Assembly: GCF_904849725.1 (NCBI RefSeq)
Contig: NC_058519.1
Span: 535,564,316-535,628,315 of the forward strand
From: Hordeum vulgare subsp. vulgare
Lineage: Eukaryota > Streptophyta > Magnoliopsida > Poales > Poaceae
Reading direction: 5' to 3'
DNA: 64,000 bases
Part shown: positions 12,291-22,845 of the stretch, in pieces
Layout of the letters: every line of letters starts with the position of its first letter
Position numbering within the stretch: position 1 is the first letter of the stretch
Notes under the pieces: model-generated
What the model was told of the DNA's origin: nothing
The model's input: the letters and a program-made list of their open reading frames with translations, nothing else
Databases searched by the model: none
Position numbers and translations under genes: made by a program

Positions 12291-12342
12291 GAAGAATTTA
12301 GAATGTACAAAGGGGATGGTAAGCTAAGGTAAATACAAGATT
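12198..12342 (-). repeat. 117-bp poly(A)-tailed retroposed insert with 14-bp duplications in the Copia RT
   Basis: The 14-mer GTAAATACAAGATT occurs at 12198-12211 and 12329-12342, and the 117 bp between (12212-12328) are foreign to RT. On the minus strand the insert ends ...CTACAGTAGCCAGTC followed by eight A's (two of them shared with the duplication). A tail plus long target duplication is the mark of LINE-type retroposition, so this is a SINE or a 5'-truncated LINE end. Homologous RT in the copy at 53150-53170 lacks it. It lies in sense orientation relative to the Copia element. Confidence 0.75.
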
Positions 12343-13237
12343 CTCCAACAACTTGTAGAAACCCAAATGCTTTGATCACCTTATCAAAGCGTTTATTCCA
12401 ACTCCGAGATGCTTGCACCAGTCCATAAATGGATCGCTGGAGCTTGCACACTTTGTTAGCATTTTTAGGATCGACAAAATCTTCGGGTTGCATCATATAC
12501 AACTCTTCCTTAAGGAAACCGTTAAGGAACGCCATTTTGACATCCATCTGCCAGATTTCATAATCGGAAAATGCAGCTATTGCTAACATGATTGTGACGG
12601 ACTTAAGAATTGCCACGGGTGAGAATGTCTCATCGTAGTCAACTCCTTGAACTTATGAAAAACCCTTTGCCACAAGTCGAGCTTTATAAACGGTCACATT
12701 ACCGTCAGCGTTCGTCTTATTCTTAAAGATCCATCTGTTCTGAATAGCCTTGCGGCCCTCAGGTAGTACTTCCAAAGTCCATACTTTGTTTTCATACATG
12801 GATCCTATCTCGGACTTCATGGCTTCCAGCCATTTGTTGGAATCCGGGCCCACCATTGCTTCTTCATAATTCGCAGGCTCATTGTTGTCTAACAACATAA
12901 TTGATAAGACGGGATTACCGTACCACTTTGGAGTAGTACGCGGTCTCGTCGACCTGCGAGGTCCGATAGGAACTTGATCTGGAGTTTCATGATCATGATC
13001 ATTAACTTCCTCCTCAACCGGCGTCGCAACGACAGGGGTTTCCCATTGCCCTGCGCCACCATCTAGAGGGATGAGAGGTTCGACAACCACATCAAGTTCT
13101 ATCTTCCTCCCACTCAATTCTCTCGAGAGAAACTCCTTCTCGAGAAAAGCTCCGTTCTTAGAAACAAACACTTTGCCCTCGGATTTGAGATCGAAGGTAT
13201 ACCAACTGTCTCTTTTAGGTAACCTATGAAGATGCAC
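12343..13237 (-). pseudogene. pol: RT N-terminal part (nested Copia)
   Basis: Minus strand, two frames. From the integrase end: EKEFLSRELSGRKIELD, a Pro/Thr-rich linker with RRSTRPRTTPKWYGNP, then RT proper beginning NYEEAMVGPDSNKWLEAM, KVWTLEVLPEGRKAIQNRW, and KARLVAKGFS. A break near 12650 is followed by IWQMDVKMAFLNGFLKEELYMMQPEDF, where the first catalytic Asp (MDVK) is present, and IYGLVQASRSWNKRFD. The retroposed insert interrupts it at 12342. Confidence 0.88.
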
Positions 13238-14202
13238 TTTTCAGCTTTGGGTTCCAGCTTTTCAGGCTGAAGCTTTTTGACATAAGCATCACATCTCCAA
13301 ACTTTAAGAAACGACAACTTTGGTCTTTTGCCATACCACAGTTCGTATGGTGTCGTCTCAATGGATTTTGATGGTGCCCTATTTAAAGTGAATGCAACTG
13401 TTTCTAATGCATAACCCCAAAATGATAACGGCAAATCGGTAAGAGACATCATAGATCGCACCATCTCTAATAAAGTACGATTATGACATTCGGACATACC
13501 ATTACGCTGTGGTGTTCCAGGAGGTGTCAACTGTGAAACAATTCCACATTGTCTTAAGTGAGCACCAAACTCGAAACTCAGATATTCACCCCCGCGACCA
13601 GACCGCAGGAACTTGATCTTCTTGTTACGATGATTTTCAACTTCACTCTGAAATTGCTTGAATTTTTCAAATGTTTCAGACTTGTGCTTCATCAAGTAGA
13701 CATAACCATATCTACTCAAATCGTTAGTGACGGTGAGAAAATAATGATATCCGCCGCGTGCCTCCACACTCATCGAACCACACACATCGGTATGTATGAT
13801 TTCCAACAAGTCACTTGCACGCTCCATTGTTCCGGAGAACGGAGTTTTAGTCATCTTGCCCATGAGGCATGGTTCGCACGTGTCAAGTGAATCAAAGTCG
13901 AGTGACTCCAAAAGTCCATCGGTATGGAGTTTCTTCATGCGCTTTACACCAATATGACCTAAGCGGCAGTGCCACAAAAACATGGTGCTATCATTGTTAA
14001 CTCTAACTCTTTTGGTCTCAATCTTATGTATATGTGTATTATCACTATCAAGATTCAATATGAACAATCCTCTCACACTGGGTGCATGACCATAAAAGAT
14101 ATTACTCATAGAAATAGAACAACCATTATTCTCTGACTTAAACGAGTAACCGTCTCGCAATAAACAAGATCCAAATATAATGTTCATGCTTAACGCAGGC
14201 AC
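13114..14202 (-). pseudogene. pol: GAG-pre-integrase and integrase (nested Copia), second catalytic Asp lost
   Basis: Catalyses insertion of element cDNA into chromosomal DNA. The zinc-binding part is seen as CRLGHIGVKRMKK and LDTCEPCLMGK. The first catalytic Asp is in IIHTDVCGS. At the second position the text is LRSGRGGEYL where the paralogous element at 51063-52391 has LRSDRGGEYL, so the Asp is Gly here (codon 13597-13599). The Glu is in the GMSECHNRTLLEM region. C-terminal landmarks YELWYGKRPKLSFLKVW and LEPKAEKCIFIGY follow. It could not act even with the frame intact. Confidence 0.9.
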
Positions 14203-14346
14203 TAAATATCAATTATTTAAGTTCATAACTAATCCTGATGGTAACTGAAGTGAAACTATGCTGACGACGATTGCATCAACCTTGGAACCATTTCCCACGC
14301 GCATCGTCACTTCATCCTTCGCCTGCCTTCGCTTATTCCGCAGTTC

Positions 14347-15288
14347 CTATTTCGAGTTGCAAATATGAGCAACAGAACCGGTATCGAATACCCAGGCACT
14401 ACTACGAGAGCTGGTTAAGTACACATCAATAACATGTATAACAAATATACCTGATTTTTCTTTGGCCGCCTTCTTATCAGCCAGATACTTGGGGCAGTTG
14501 CGCTTCCAGTGACCCATACCCTTGCAATAATAGCACTCCATTTCAGGCTTAGGTCCAACTTTGGGTTTCGTCGTCGGATTGGCAACATGCTTGCCGCTCT
14601 TCTTTGAATTACGCTTCTTTCCTTTGCCGTTTCTCTTGAAACTAGTGGTCTTATTCACCATCAACACTTGATGCTCTTTACGGAGTTCTGACTCGGAGAC
14701 TTTCTGCATCGCAAACAACTCGTCGGGTGACTTGTTCATCCCTTGCATGTTGTAGTTCAACACAAAGCTCTTATAGCTTGGCGGCAGTGATTGAAGAATT
14801 CTGTCAGTGATAGCTTCTTGCGGGAGTTCAATCCCGAGCTCAGCTAGATGGTTTGAGTACCCAGACATTTTGAGCACATGTTCACTGACAGACGAATTCT
14901 CCTCCATCTTGCAAGCATAGAATTTATCGGAGGTCTCATACCTCTCGATCCGGGCATTCTTCTGAAAGATAAACTTCAACTCCTGGAACATCTCATATGC
15001 TCCATGACGCTCAAAGCGACGTTGAAGTCCCGGCTCTAAGCCATACAAGACTACACATTAAACTACTGAGTAGTCCTCCTTACATGTTAACCAAGCGTTC
15101 TTAACATCTTGGTCAGCCGTAGCGGGTGGTTCATCTCCTAGCGCAGCATTAAGGACATAATCCTTCTTCCCAGCTTGCAGGAGCAACTTAAGATTACGAG
15201 CCCAGTCTACAAAGTTGCTTCCATCATCTTTCAACTTAGCTTTCTCTAGGAACGTATTAAAATTCAGGGTGACTGTCGCATGAGCCAT
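14347..15288 (-). pseudogene. gag: gag and start of protease (nested Copia)
   Basis: Starts at the ATG at 15288 on the minus strand (MAHATVTLNFNTFLEKAKLK). A stop near 15058 splits it; the same frame goes on as RFERHGAYEMFQELK, SDKFYACKMEENSSVSEHV and LPPSYKSFVLNYNMQGM, the Copia gag core (UBN2-like). A Lys-rich stretch precedes the zinc knuckle CYYCKGMGHWKRNC (CX2CX4HX4C intact). The protease begins with AWVFDTGSVAHICNS, with DTG intact, and then a stop at about 14347 interrupts it. Confidence 0.9.
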
Positions 15289-16539
15289 GATCTACAACAC
15301 AAATATAATCAAAGTGGACTTAGACTATGTTCAAGCTAATTAGAGTTTAACTTAATCAAATTACTTGCTAAACTCCCACTCAAAAAGTACATCTCTCTAG
15401 TCATTTGAGTGGTTCATGATCCAATTCCACTAGCCCAAGTCCGATGATCACGTGAGTTGAGGATAGTTTCAGTGGTAAGCATCCCTATGCTAATCATATC
15501 AACTATATGATTCATGATTGAACTTTCGGTCTCATGTGTTCCAAGGCCATGTCTGCACATGGTAGGCTCGTCAAGCTGAACCCGAGTGTTCCACGTGTGC
15601 AACTGCTTTGCACCTGTTGTACGTGAACGTTGAGCTATCACACCCGATCATCACGTGGTGTCTCGAAACGACGAACTATAGCAACGGTGCACAGTCGGGG
15701 AGAACAAAATTTCGTCTTGAAATTTTAGTGAGAGATCACCTCATAATGCTACCGTCGTTCTAAGCAAAATAAGGTGCATCGAAGGATTAACATCACACGC
15801 AATTCAGAAGTGACATGATATGACCATCATCACGTGCTTCTTGATCTCCATCAGCAAAGCACCGACACGATCTTCTTTGTCACCGGCACCACACCATGAT
15901 CTCCATCAACGTGTCGCCATGAGGGTTGTCGTGCTACTCATGCTATTACTACTAAAGCTACATCCTAGCAATATAGTAAGCGCATCTGCAAGCACAAACG
16001 ATAGTTTAAAGACAACCCTATGGCTCCTGCCGGTTGTCGTACCATCGACGTGCAAGTCGATATTAACTATTACAACATGATCGTCTCATACATCCAATAT
16101 ATCACATCACATCGTTGGCCATATCACATCACAAGCATACCCTGCAAAAACAAGTTAGACGTCCTCTAATTGTTGTTGCATGTTTTACGTGGTGACCATG
16201 GGTATCTAGTAGGATCGCATCTTACTTACGTAAACACCAAAATGGAGATATATGAATTTCTATTTAACCTCATCCAAGGACCTCCTCGGTCAAATCTGAT
16301 TCAATTAAAGTTGGACAAACCGACACTCGCCAGTCATCTTTGAGCAACGGAGTTGCTCGTAGCGATGAAACCAGTCTCTCGTAAGCATACGAGTAATGTC
16401 GGTCTGAGCCGCTTCGATCCAACAGTACCTCGTAATCAAGAAAAGACTAAGGAGGGCAGCAAATCGCACATCACCGCCCACAAGAACTTTTGTGTTCTAC
16501 TCGAGATGACATCTACGTGAACCTAGCTCATGATGCCAC
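15289..16539 (-). other. Leader of the nested Copia element, with primer-binding site
   Basis: About 1.25 kb without coding sequence between gag and the 5' LTR. Text such as CGGCAGGAGCCATAGGG (minus strand) matches the leader of the copy at 40940-48458. The primer-binding site beside the LTR (16526-16538) reads TGGCATCATGAGC on the minus strand. This is a variant of the TGGTATCAGAGC expected for initiator tRNA-Met, with one substitution and one extra base. Confidence 0.75.
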
Positions 16540-18299
16540 TGTTGGGGAACGTCGCATGGGAAACAAAAAATTTCCTACGCGCACGAAGACCTATCATGGT
16601 GATGTCCATCTATGAGGGGGATTTGAGATCTACGTACCCTTGTAGACCGCATAGCAGAAGCGTTAATAAACGCGGTTGATGTAGTGGAACATCCTCACGT
16701 CCCCCGATCCGCCCCACGAACCGTCCCACGAACTGTCCCGCGATCCGTCCCACGATCCGCTCTGATCTAGTGCCGAACGTACGGCACCTCCGCGTTCAAC
16801 ACACGTACAGCTCGACGATGATCTCGGCCTTCTTGATCCAGCAAGAGAGACGGAGAGGTAGATGAGTTCTCCGGCAGTGTGACGGCGCTCCGCAGGTTGG
16901 TGGTGATCTAATCTCAGCAGGGCTCCGCCCGAGCTCCGCAGAAACACGATCTAGAGGAAAAACCGTGGAGGTATGTGGTCGGGCTGCCGTGGAAAAGTTG
17001 TCTCAAATCAGCCCTAAAACCTCCGTATATATAGGTGGGAGGGGAGGAGGAGTCCTCCTCCAATCCTAGTCCAACTAGGATTGGAAGGTGGAGTCCTTCC
17101 CTTCCTTCCCACTTCCCCTTTTTTCTCTTTGATTTTCGTATCTCCTGCGCAGGGGCCTCTTTGGGCTTGCCCACCAGCCCACTAAGGGCTGGTGCGGCAC
17201 CCCTAAGGCCTATGGGCTTCCCCCCTGGTGAACATCCGGAACCCATTCGTCATTCCCGGTACATTCCGGATAATTCCAAAAACCTTCCGGTAATCAAATG
17301 AGGTCATCCTATATATCAATCTTCGTCTCCGGACCATTCTGGAAACCCTCGTGACGTCCGTGATCTCATCTGGGACTCCGAACAACATTCGGTAACCAAC
17401 CATATAACTCAAATATGCATAAAACAACATCGAACCTTAAGTGTGCAGATCGTGCGGGTTCAGAACTATGTAGACATGACCCGAGGGACTCCTCGGTCAA
17501 TATCCAATAGCGGGACCTGGATGCCCATATTGGATCCTACATATTCTACGAAGATCTTATCGTTTGAACTTCAGTGCCAAGGATTCATATAATCCCGCAT
17601 GTCATTCCCTTTGTCCTTCGGTATGTTACTTGCCCGAGATTCGATCACCAGTATCCGCATACCTATTTCAATCTCGTTTACTAGCAAATCTCTTTACTCG
17701 TTCCGTAATACAAGATCCCGCAACTTACACTAAGTCACATTGCTTGCAAGGCTTGTTTGTGATGTTGTATTACCGAGTGGGCCCCGAGATACCTCTCCGT
17801 CACACGGAGTGACAAATCCCAGTCTCGATCCATACTAACTCAACGGACACCTTCGGAGATACGTGTAGACCATCTTTATAGCCAGCCAGTTACGTTGTGA
17901 CGTTTGATACACACAAAGCATTCCTCCGCTGTCAGTGAGTTATATGATCTCATGGTCATAGGAACAAATACTTGACACGCAGAAAATAGTAGCAACAAAA
18001 TGACACGATCAACATGCTACGTCTATTAGTTTGGGTCTAGTCCATCACATGATTCTCCCAATGATGTGATCCAGTTATCAAGCAACAACACCTTGTACAT
18101 AGTCAGAAGACCCTGACTATCCTTGATCAACTGGCTAGCCAAATAGAGGCTTGCTAGGGACAGTGTTTTGTCTATATATCCACACATGTATCTAAGTCTT
18201 CATTCAATACAATTATAGCACGGATAATAAACAATTATCTTGATACAAGAATTATAATAATAACTTATTTATCATTGCCTCTAGGGCATAATTCCAACA
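16540..18299 (-). repeat. 5' LTR of the nested Copia element (1760 bp)
   Basis: Collinear with 9285-11122. It lacks the 54-bp segment found there; the missing stretch is flanked by AGGGGAGG-type direct repeats, fitting a slippage deletion. Ends on the plus strand ATAATTCCAACA, followed by the target duplication TTTTG. Confidence 0.93.
17025..17033 (-). promoter_or_regulatory. TATA box of the nested Copia 5' LTR
   Basis: TATATATAC on the minus strand, in CCACCTATATATACGGAGG, about 490 bp before the LTR end. It is conserved in the 3' LTR (near 9770). The position fits the known promoter of BARE/Angela LTRs. Confidence 0.65.
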
Positions 18300-19074
18300 T
18301 TTTGCAGAGATGTAAAGATACTAACCTTGTCTTGAATTGGGAGAAGTGCCACTTTATGGTTAATGAAGGCATTGTCTTAGGGAATAAAATTTATGGAAGA
18401 GGTATTGAAGTCGATAAGGCTAAAGTTGATGTGATCGAGAAAATGCGATGCCCTACAGACATTAAAGGTATAAGAAGTTTCCTTGGTCATGCTGGTTTCT
18501 ATAGAAGGTTCATTAAAGGCTTCCCTAAGATTTCTAGGCCTCTCAGCAATCTCTTGCGAAAAGATATTCCATTTGTTTTTATGATGATTGTGAAGAAGCA
18601 TTTGAAATACTTAAAAAGGCCTTGATAACGAGACCTATTGTTCAACCACCTGATTGGAATCTACCATTTGAAATTATGTGTGATGCTAGTGATTATGTTG
18701 TTGGTGTTGTTATAGGACAAAGAGTTGATAAGAAATTAAATGTTATTCACTATGCTAGTAAAACTCTAGACAGTGCCCAAAGAAACTATGCTACTACTGA
18801 AAAAGAATTTTTAGCAGTTGTGTTTGCATGTGATAAGTTTAGATCTTATATTGTTGATTCCAAAGTTAATACTCACACTGATCATGCTGCTATTAAATAT
18901 CTCATGGAAAAGAAAGATGCTAAACCTAGACTTATTAGATGGGTTCTCTTGCTACAAGAATTTGATTTGCATAATGTTGATAGGAAGGGTGCAGAGAACC
19001 CCGTAGGAGATAACTTGTGGTTAGAGAATGTTCTTGATGACCCACAACCTATTGATGATAGCTTTCGTGATTAA
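18300..19074 (+). pseudogene. pol: RT C-terminal part and RNase H (Athila-type)
   Basis: Resumes the host RT after the Copia insertion: LNWEKCHFMVNEGIVLGNKI, RSFLGHAGFYRRFIKGFPKI. A frame change near 18590 leads to the RNase [58 protein letters not shown] and [17 protein letters not shown]. The Asp, Glu and Asp residues of a Gypsy RNase H are visible. It ends at TAA (19072-19074); the following text continues in the same frame. Confidence 0.9.
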
Positions 19075-19077
19075 CAA

Positions 19078-20493
19078 TTGAATGTCATTAATGCTTCATG
19101 TAGTACACCATGGTATGCTGATTATGCTAATTATATTGTTGCTAAATATATACCACCTAGTTTCACATACCAGCAAAAGAAAAAGTTCTTTTATGATTTG
19201 AGACATTACTTCTGGGATGATCCTCACCTTTATAAAGAAGGAGTAGATGTTGTTATTAGACGTTGTGTACCTGAGCATGAACTGGTACAGATCCTATAGA
19301 AGTATCACTTCGAGGCTTACGGAGGACACCATGCCGGAGATAGAACTACACACAAGGTATTGCAATCCGGTTTTTATTGGCCTACTCTCTTCAAGGATGC
19401 TCGTAAGTTTATCTTGTCTTGTGATGAATGTCAAAGAGTAGGTAATATCAGTAAACGTCAGGAAATGTCTATGAATTATTTACTTGTTATTGAACCATTT
19501 GATGTTTGGGGTTTTGATTATATGGGACCTTTTCCAAAGTCCAACGGGTATACTCATATTTTAGTTGTTGATGATTACGTTACTAAGTGGGTAGAAGCTA
19601 TTCCAACTAGTAGTGTTGATCATAACATCTCTATCAAGATGCTTAAAGAAGTCATTTTTCCTAGATTTGGAGTTCCTAGATATTTAATGACTCATGGTGG
19701 TCCACATTTTATTCATGGTGCTTTCCATAAAATGCTTGCTAAGTATGTTGTTAACCATAGAATTGCATCTCCTTATCATCCTCAGTCTAGTGGTCAAGTA
19801 GAGTTAAGTAATAGAGAAATTAAATTAATTCTGCAAAAGACTGTTAATAGGTCTAGAAAGAATTGGTCTAATAAACTTGATGATGCACTGTGGGCTTATA
19901 TAACTTCTTATAAGAATCCCATGGGCATGTCTCCGTATAAAATGGTTTACGGTAAAGCATGTCATTTACCTCTTGAGCTAGAGCATAAGGCTTATTGGGC
20001 AATCAAAGAGATCAACTTTGATTTCAAACTTGCTGGATAGAAGAGGTTATTTGATATTAGCTCACTTGATGAATGGGGAACTCATGCATATGAAAATGCC
20101 AAGTTGTTTAAAGAAAAAGTTAAGAGGTGGCATGATAAAAGGATACAAAAACGTGAGTTCAATGTAGGTGATTATGTCTTGCTATACAGTTTTCGTTTAA
20201 GATTTTTTGCAGGCAGGCTTCTCTCTAAATGGGAAGGTCCTTACATTGTTGAGGAAGTGTATCGTTCCGGTGCCATAAAAATCAACAATGCTAACGGTAA
20301 TTTTCCGAGAGTTGTAAATGGGCAAAGAATCAAGCATTATATCTCACGTACTCCCATAAATGTTGAAAGCAATATTATTAATAGCATAACTCTAGAGGAG
20401 TACATAAGGGATATTTACCACCTTGTTTCAGACTCCAAAAACGAAGAGGTATGTGATTCGGTAAGTAAACTGACTCCAAAACTTTTCCAATAG
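19078..20493 (+). pseudogene. pol: Integrase (Athila-type), second catalytic Asp replaced by His
   Basis: Begins with WYADYANYIVAKYIPP and FYDLRHYFWDDPHLYKE, then a TAG at 19297. The HHCC finger follows (GGHHAGDRTTHKVL, CDECQRVGN). The core has the first Asp in WGFDYMGPFP. At the second position it reads LMTHGGPHF: His (codon 19693-19695) where an Asp is required, as in IITDSGTNF of the Tat element at 34420. The Glu is in SGQVELSNRE. After another TAG (20038) the C-terminal part shows RFFAGRLLSKWEGPYIVEEV and VVNGQRIKHYIS, the integrase C-terminal domain of Athila pol. Confidence 0.9.
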
Positions 20494-20774
20494 CAATTTT
20501 TCTCTGTTTTGGAAAATTTAGAAAAATAGAAAAGTTTAAAGTAGTCCGGAAAGCGCACGAGGAGGCGACAAGCCTGCCACGCGCACCCTACCCCCCTGGG
20601 CACGCCTGGGGGCTCGTGAGCGCGCGTGTGTCTCCCGGACTCCGTTTTCTTGTGGAATACTCCTTTTGGCCGGTAAAAATTCATTATATAATCTCCCGAA
20701 GGGTCTAACCCTTGTATCACATAAATATCCTCTATTTTCGTTTCGAGCCGTTGTGCAGACAGATCTAGATCGCT

Positions 20775-21296
20775 ATGGCGTCCCTAAAAGTTCCGAAGGA
20801 CAAGTTCTTCGAGAAGGTCATAAACCCCTACCTCGCGGAGTTGTTGCAACACCCTCATTCTGTCGAGATGCATGAGGGGATGTTGCACATCCGTGATGTT
20901 GAGGGTCCCAAGAGGACCGGAAGCGTAGAGGCGAGGCTCGAAGCAATGGAGTAGCAAGTCTTCAAGTGCCAAGGGATGGTGGAACGCGGACTCAACGCCA
21001 ACCACATGATGATCACGGCGTTCACCAACAAGCACAATATCGATGCCAAGGACATCGGGGAGCACCTCTTCAAGCTCTATGACAGAATCAATCATCTCCG
21101 AGCCCAGATCTACGACCTGCAGAACCAAAACTGTGAGTATGAGTATAGATTTAAAGCAATGCGGTTAGCTGCAGATTTGAGGATTTTGGAGACTCGATCA
21201 TCTTTCCATGATGGAGAACCTATGCCTTGGAAGACGGAGAATCAACCCCACATGCAAACAACTCCACCACCATCACATTCGAAGGAAGACAATTAA
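20775..21296 (+). pseudogene. Extra sense-strand ORF after pol in the Athila-type element (173 codons, one TAG)
   Basis: An ATG at 20775 opens a frame of 173 codons ending TAA at 21294-21296, interrupted once by TAG at 20952-20954 (codon 60). The product starts MASLKVPKDKFFEKV. It has a middle part rich in charged and hydrophobic residues suggesting a helical or coiled-coil region (GEHLFKLYDRINHLRAQIYD), and a Pro/His-rich tail. I see no signal peptide or membrane segment, so it is not a recognisable envelope protein, though it sits where Athila elements carry an env-like ORF. A TTGTGCAG acceptor-like site lies just upstream (around 20752-20759). I recall similar ORFs in other Triticeae Gypsy copies; function unknown. 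Confidence 0.6.
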
Positions 21297-22845
21297 ACAC
21301 ATGGGTATGGGCACTCCCCTTGGCTTGTGCCAAGCTTGGGGGAGTGGCCCCGGTATCGTATCACCATCACATCTTTTGCCTTTACCTTTTTCTTAGTTCG
21401 ATCCTTTTTGGCAATATCTTTATCTAGTAGAATAAAGTTCTTGGTAGGATCTAGTCTTGAGTTTTGCTTTATGTTACCCCCAATGTAATCGAGTTCGTGA
21501 GTTATATAATAAGGAGTGTTTTAGTTAAGGGCCTTGCTTCATGCCATGATCTAAAGAAAAGAATAATAAAAGAACAAACGCATGAAAGATCATGTAATGA
21601 TCTTATGGGAAGTGTTGGCTTCACATATAAAAAGAATGTTGATTGAAAGTTGTTTTGGGTGGACAAACGTAGACCTTGGTCATTGTTGCAATTAATAAGA
21701 AGTAATAAAGAAAGAGAGGTTCACATATAAATATATCATCTTTGACACCGTCTATGATTGTGAACACTCATTAAACTATTACATGCTAAGAAGTAGATGT
21801 TGGACAAGGAAGACAACATAATGAATTATGTTTGCTTGGTTCCGCACAATGTTATATGACTAGAGATCCCTTAGCATGTGACGCTTGCTTCCACATCATA
21901 GCAGCCAAAACTTCCGCAATAAGTAGAGATACTACTTGTGCATCCATTAACCCTCAACCCAGTTTTGCCATGAGAGTCCACCATACCTACCTATGGATTG
22001 AATAAGATCCCTCAAGTAAGTTATCATCGGTGCAAGCAATAAAAAATTTGCTCCCTAAATATGTATGATCTATTAGTGTGTGGAAAATAAGCTTTGTACG
22101 AACCTGTGATGAGGAAGACATAAAAGCGATAGACTTCATAATAAAGTTCTTTATCACATGAGGCAATATAAAGTGACGTTCCTTCATACTAAGAGATCAC
22201 ACATCCAAACCCCAAAAGCGCATGACAACCTCTGCTTCCCTCTGCGAAGGGCCTATCTTGTACCTTTACTTTTTATCTTTAAAAGAGTCATGGTGATCGA
22301 CACCAATTCCTTATTTCGCCAATTATCTTGGCTAGCGTCATGTGCTAGGGAAAGATCTATATTCATATATCAACTTGGAATTAAGTAATCATGAATTATT
22401 ATACTTGACATTACCCTTGAGGTAAATAGTTGGGAGGCGAAACTATAAGTCCCTATCTTTCTCTGTGTCCAACTGAAACTTTGATCTCATGAGTACCGCG
22501 TGAGTTTTAGCAATTGTAGAAGACTAAAAGATGATTGAGTATGTGGATTTTCTTTACAAGCTCTTATTTGACTCTTTCCGATGTTATGATAAATTGCAAT
22601 TGCTTCAATGACTAAAGACTATTGGTTGTTAATTCTCAATAAGGTTCTTGATCCATACTTTACATTGTGAAGGAATTGTCACTTTAGCATAAGAGATTAT
22701 ATGACGATATTGCTGTTCGAAATATGATCAAGATGCCTGCATGTCCGTATTGTATTTTATCGGCACCTCTATCTCTAAACATGTGGGCATATTTATTGAT
22801 CTCGGCTTCCGCTTGAGGACAAGCAAGGTCTAAGCTTGGGGGAGT
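21297..22845 (+). other. Long 3' non-coding tail of the Athila-type element
   Basis: No coding sequence seen. A polypurine-like AAGCTTGGGGGAG lies at 21332-21344, and the identical 13-mer, the true polypurine tract, lies at 22832-22844 next to the 3' LTR, exactly 1500 bp further on. The final stretch GGACAAGCAAGGTCTAAGC before the tract is typical of this group. Confidence 0.75.

Larger units (their letters stand above)
9285..18299 (-). mobile_element. Angela/BARE-type Copia retrotransposon nested in the Athila-type RT
   Basis: A complete 9015-bp insertion in reverse orientation. Both LTRs read TGTTGGGGAACG ... ATTCCAACA on the plus strand. The target duplication TTTTG is at 9280-9284 and 18300-18304; removing the insert rejoins the host RT. 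Order on the minus strand is 5' LTR, leader, gag, protease, integrase, RT and RNase H, 3' LTR, the Copia order. The coding part is broken by several frame changes and stops and carries a 117-bp retroposed insert in RT. It is younger than the Athila-type element that contains it. Confidence 0.95.

Noticed and set aside
20775..21296. Envelope protein
   Set aside because: Position fits, but no signal peptide, glycoprotein features or membrane helix are visible.
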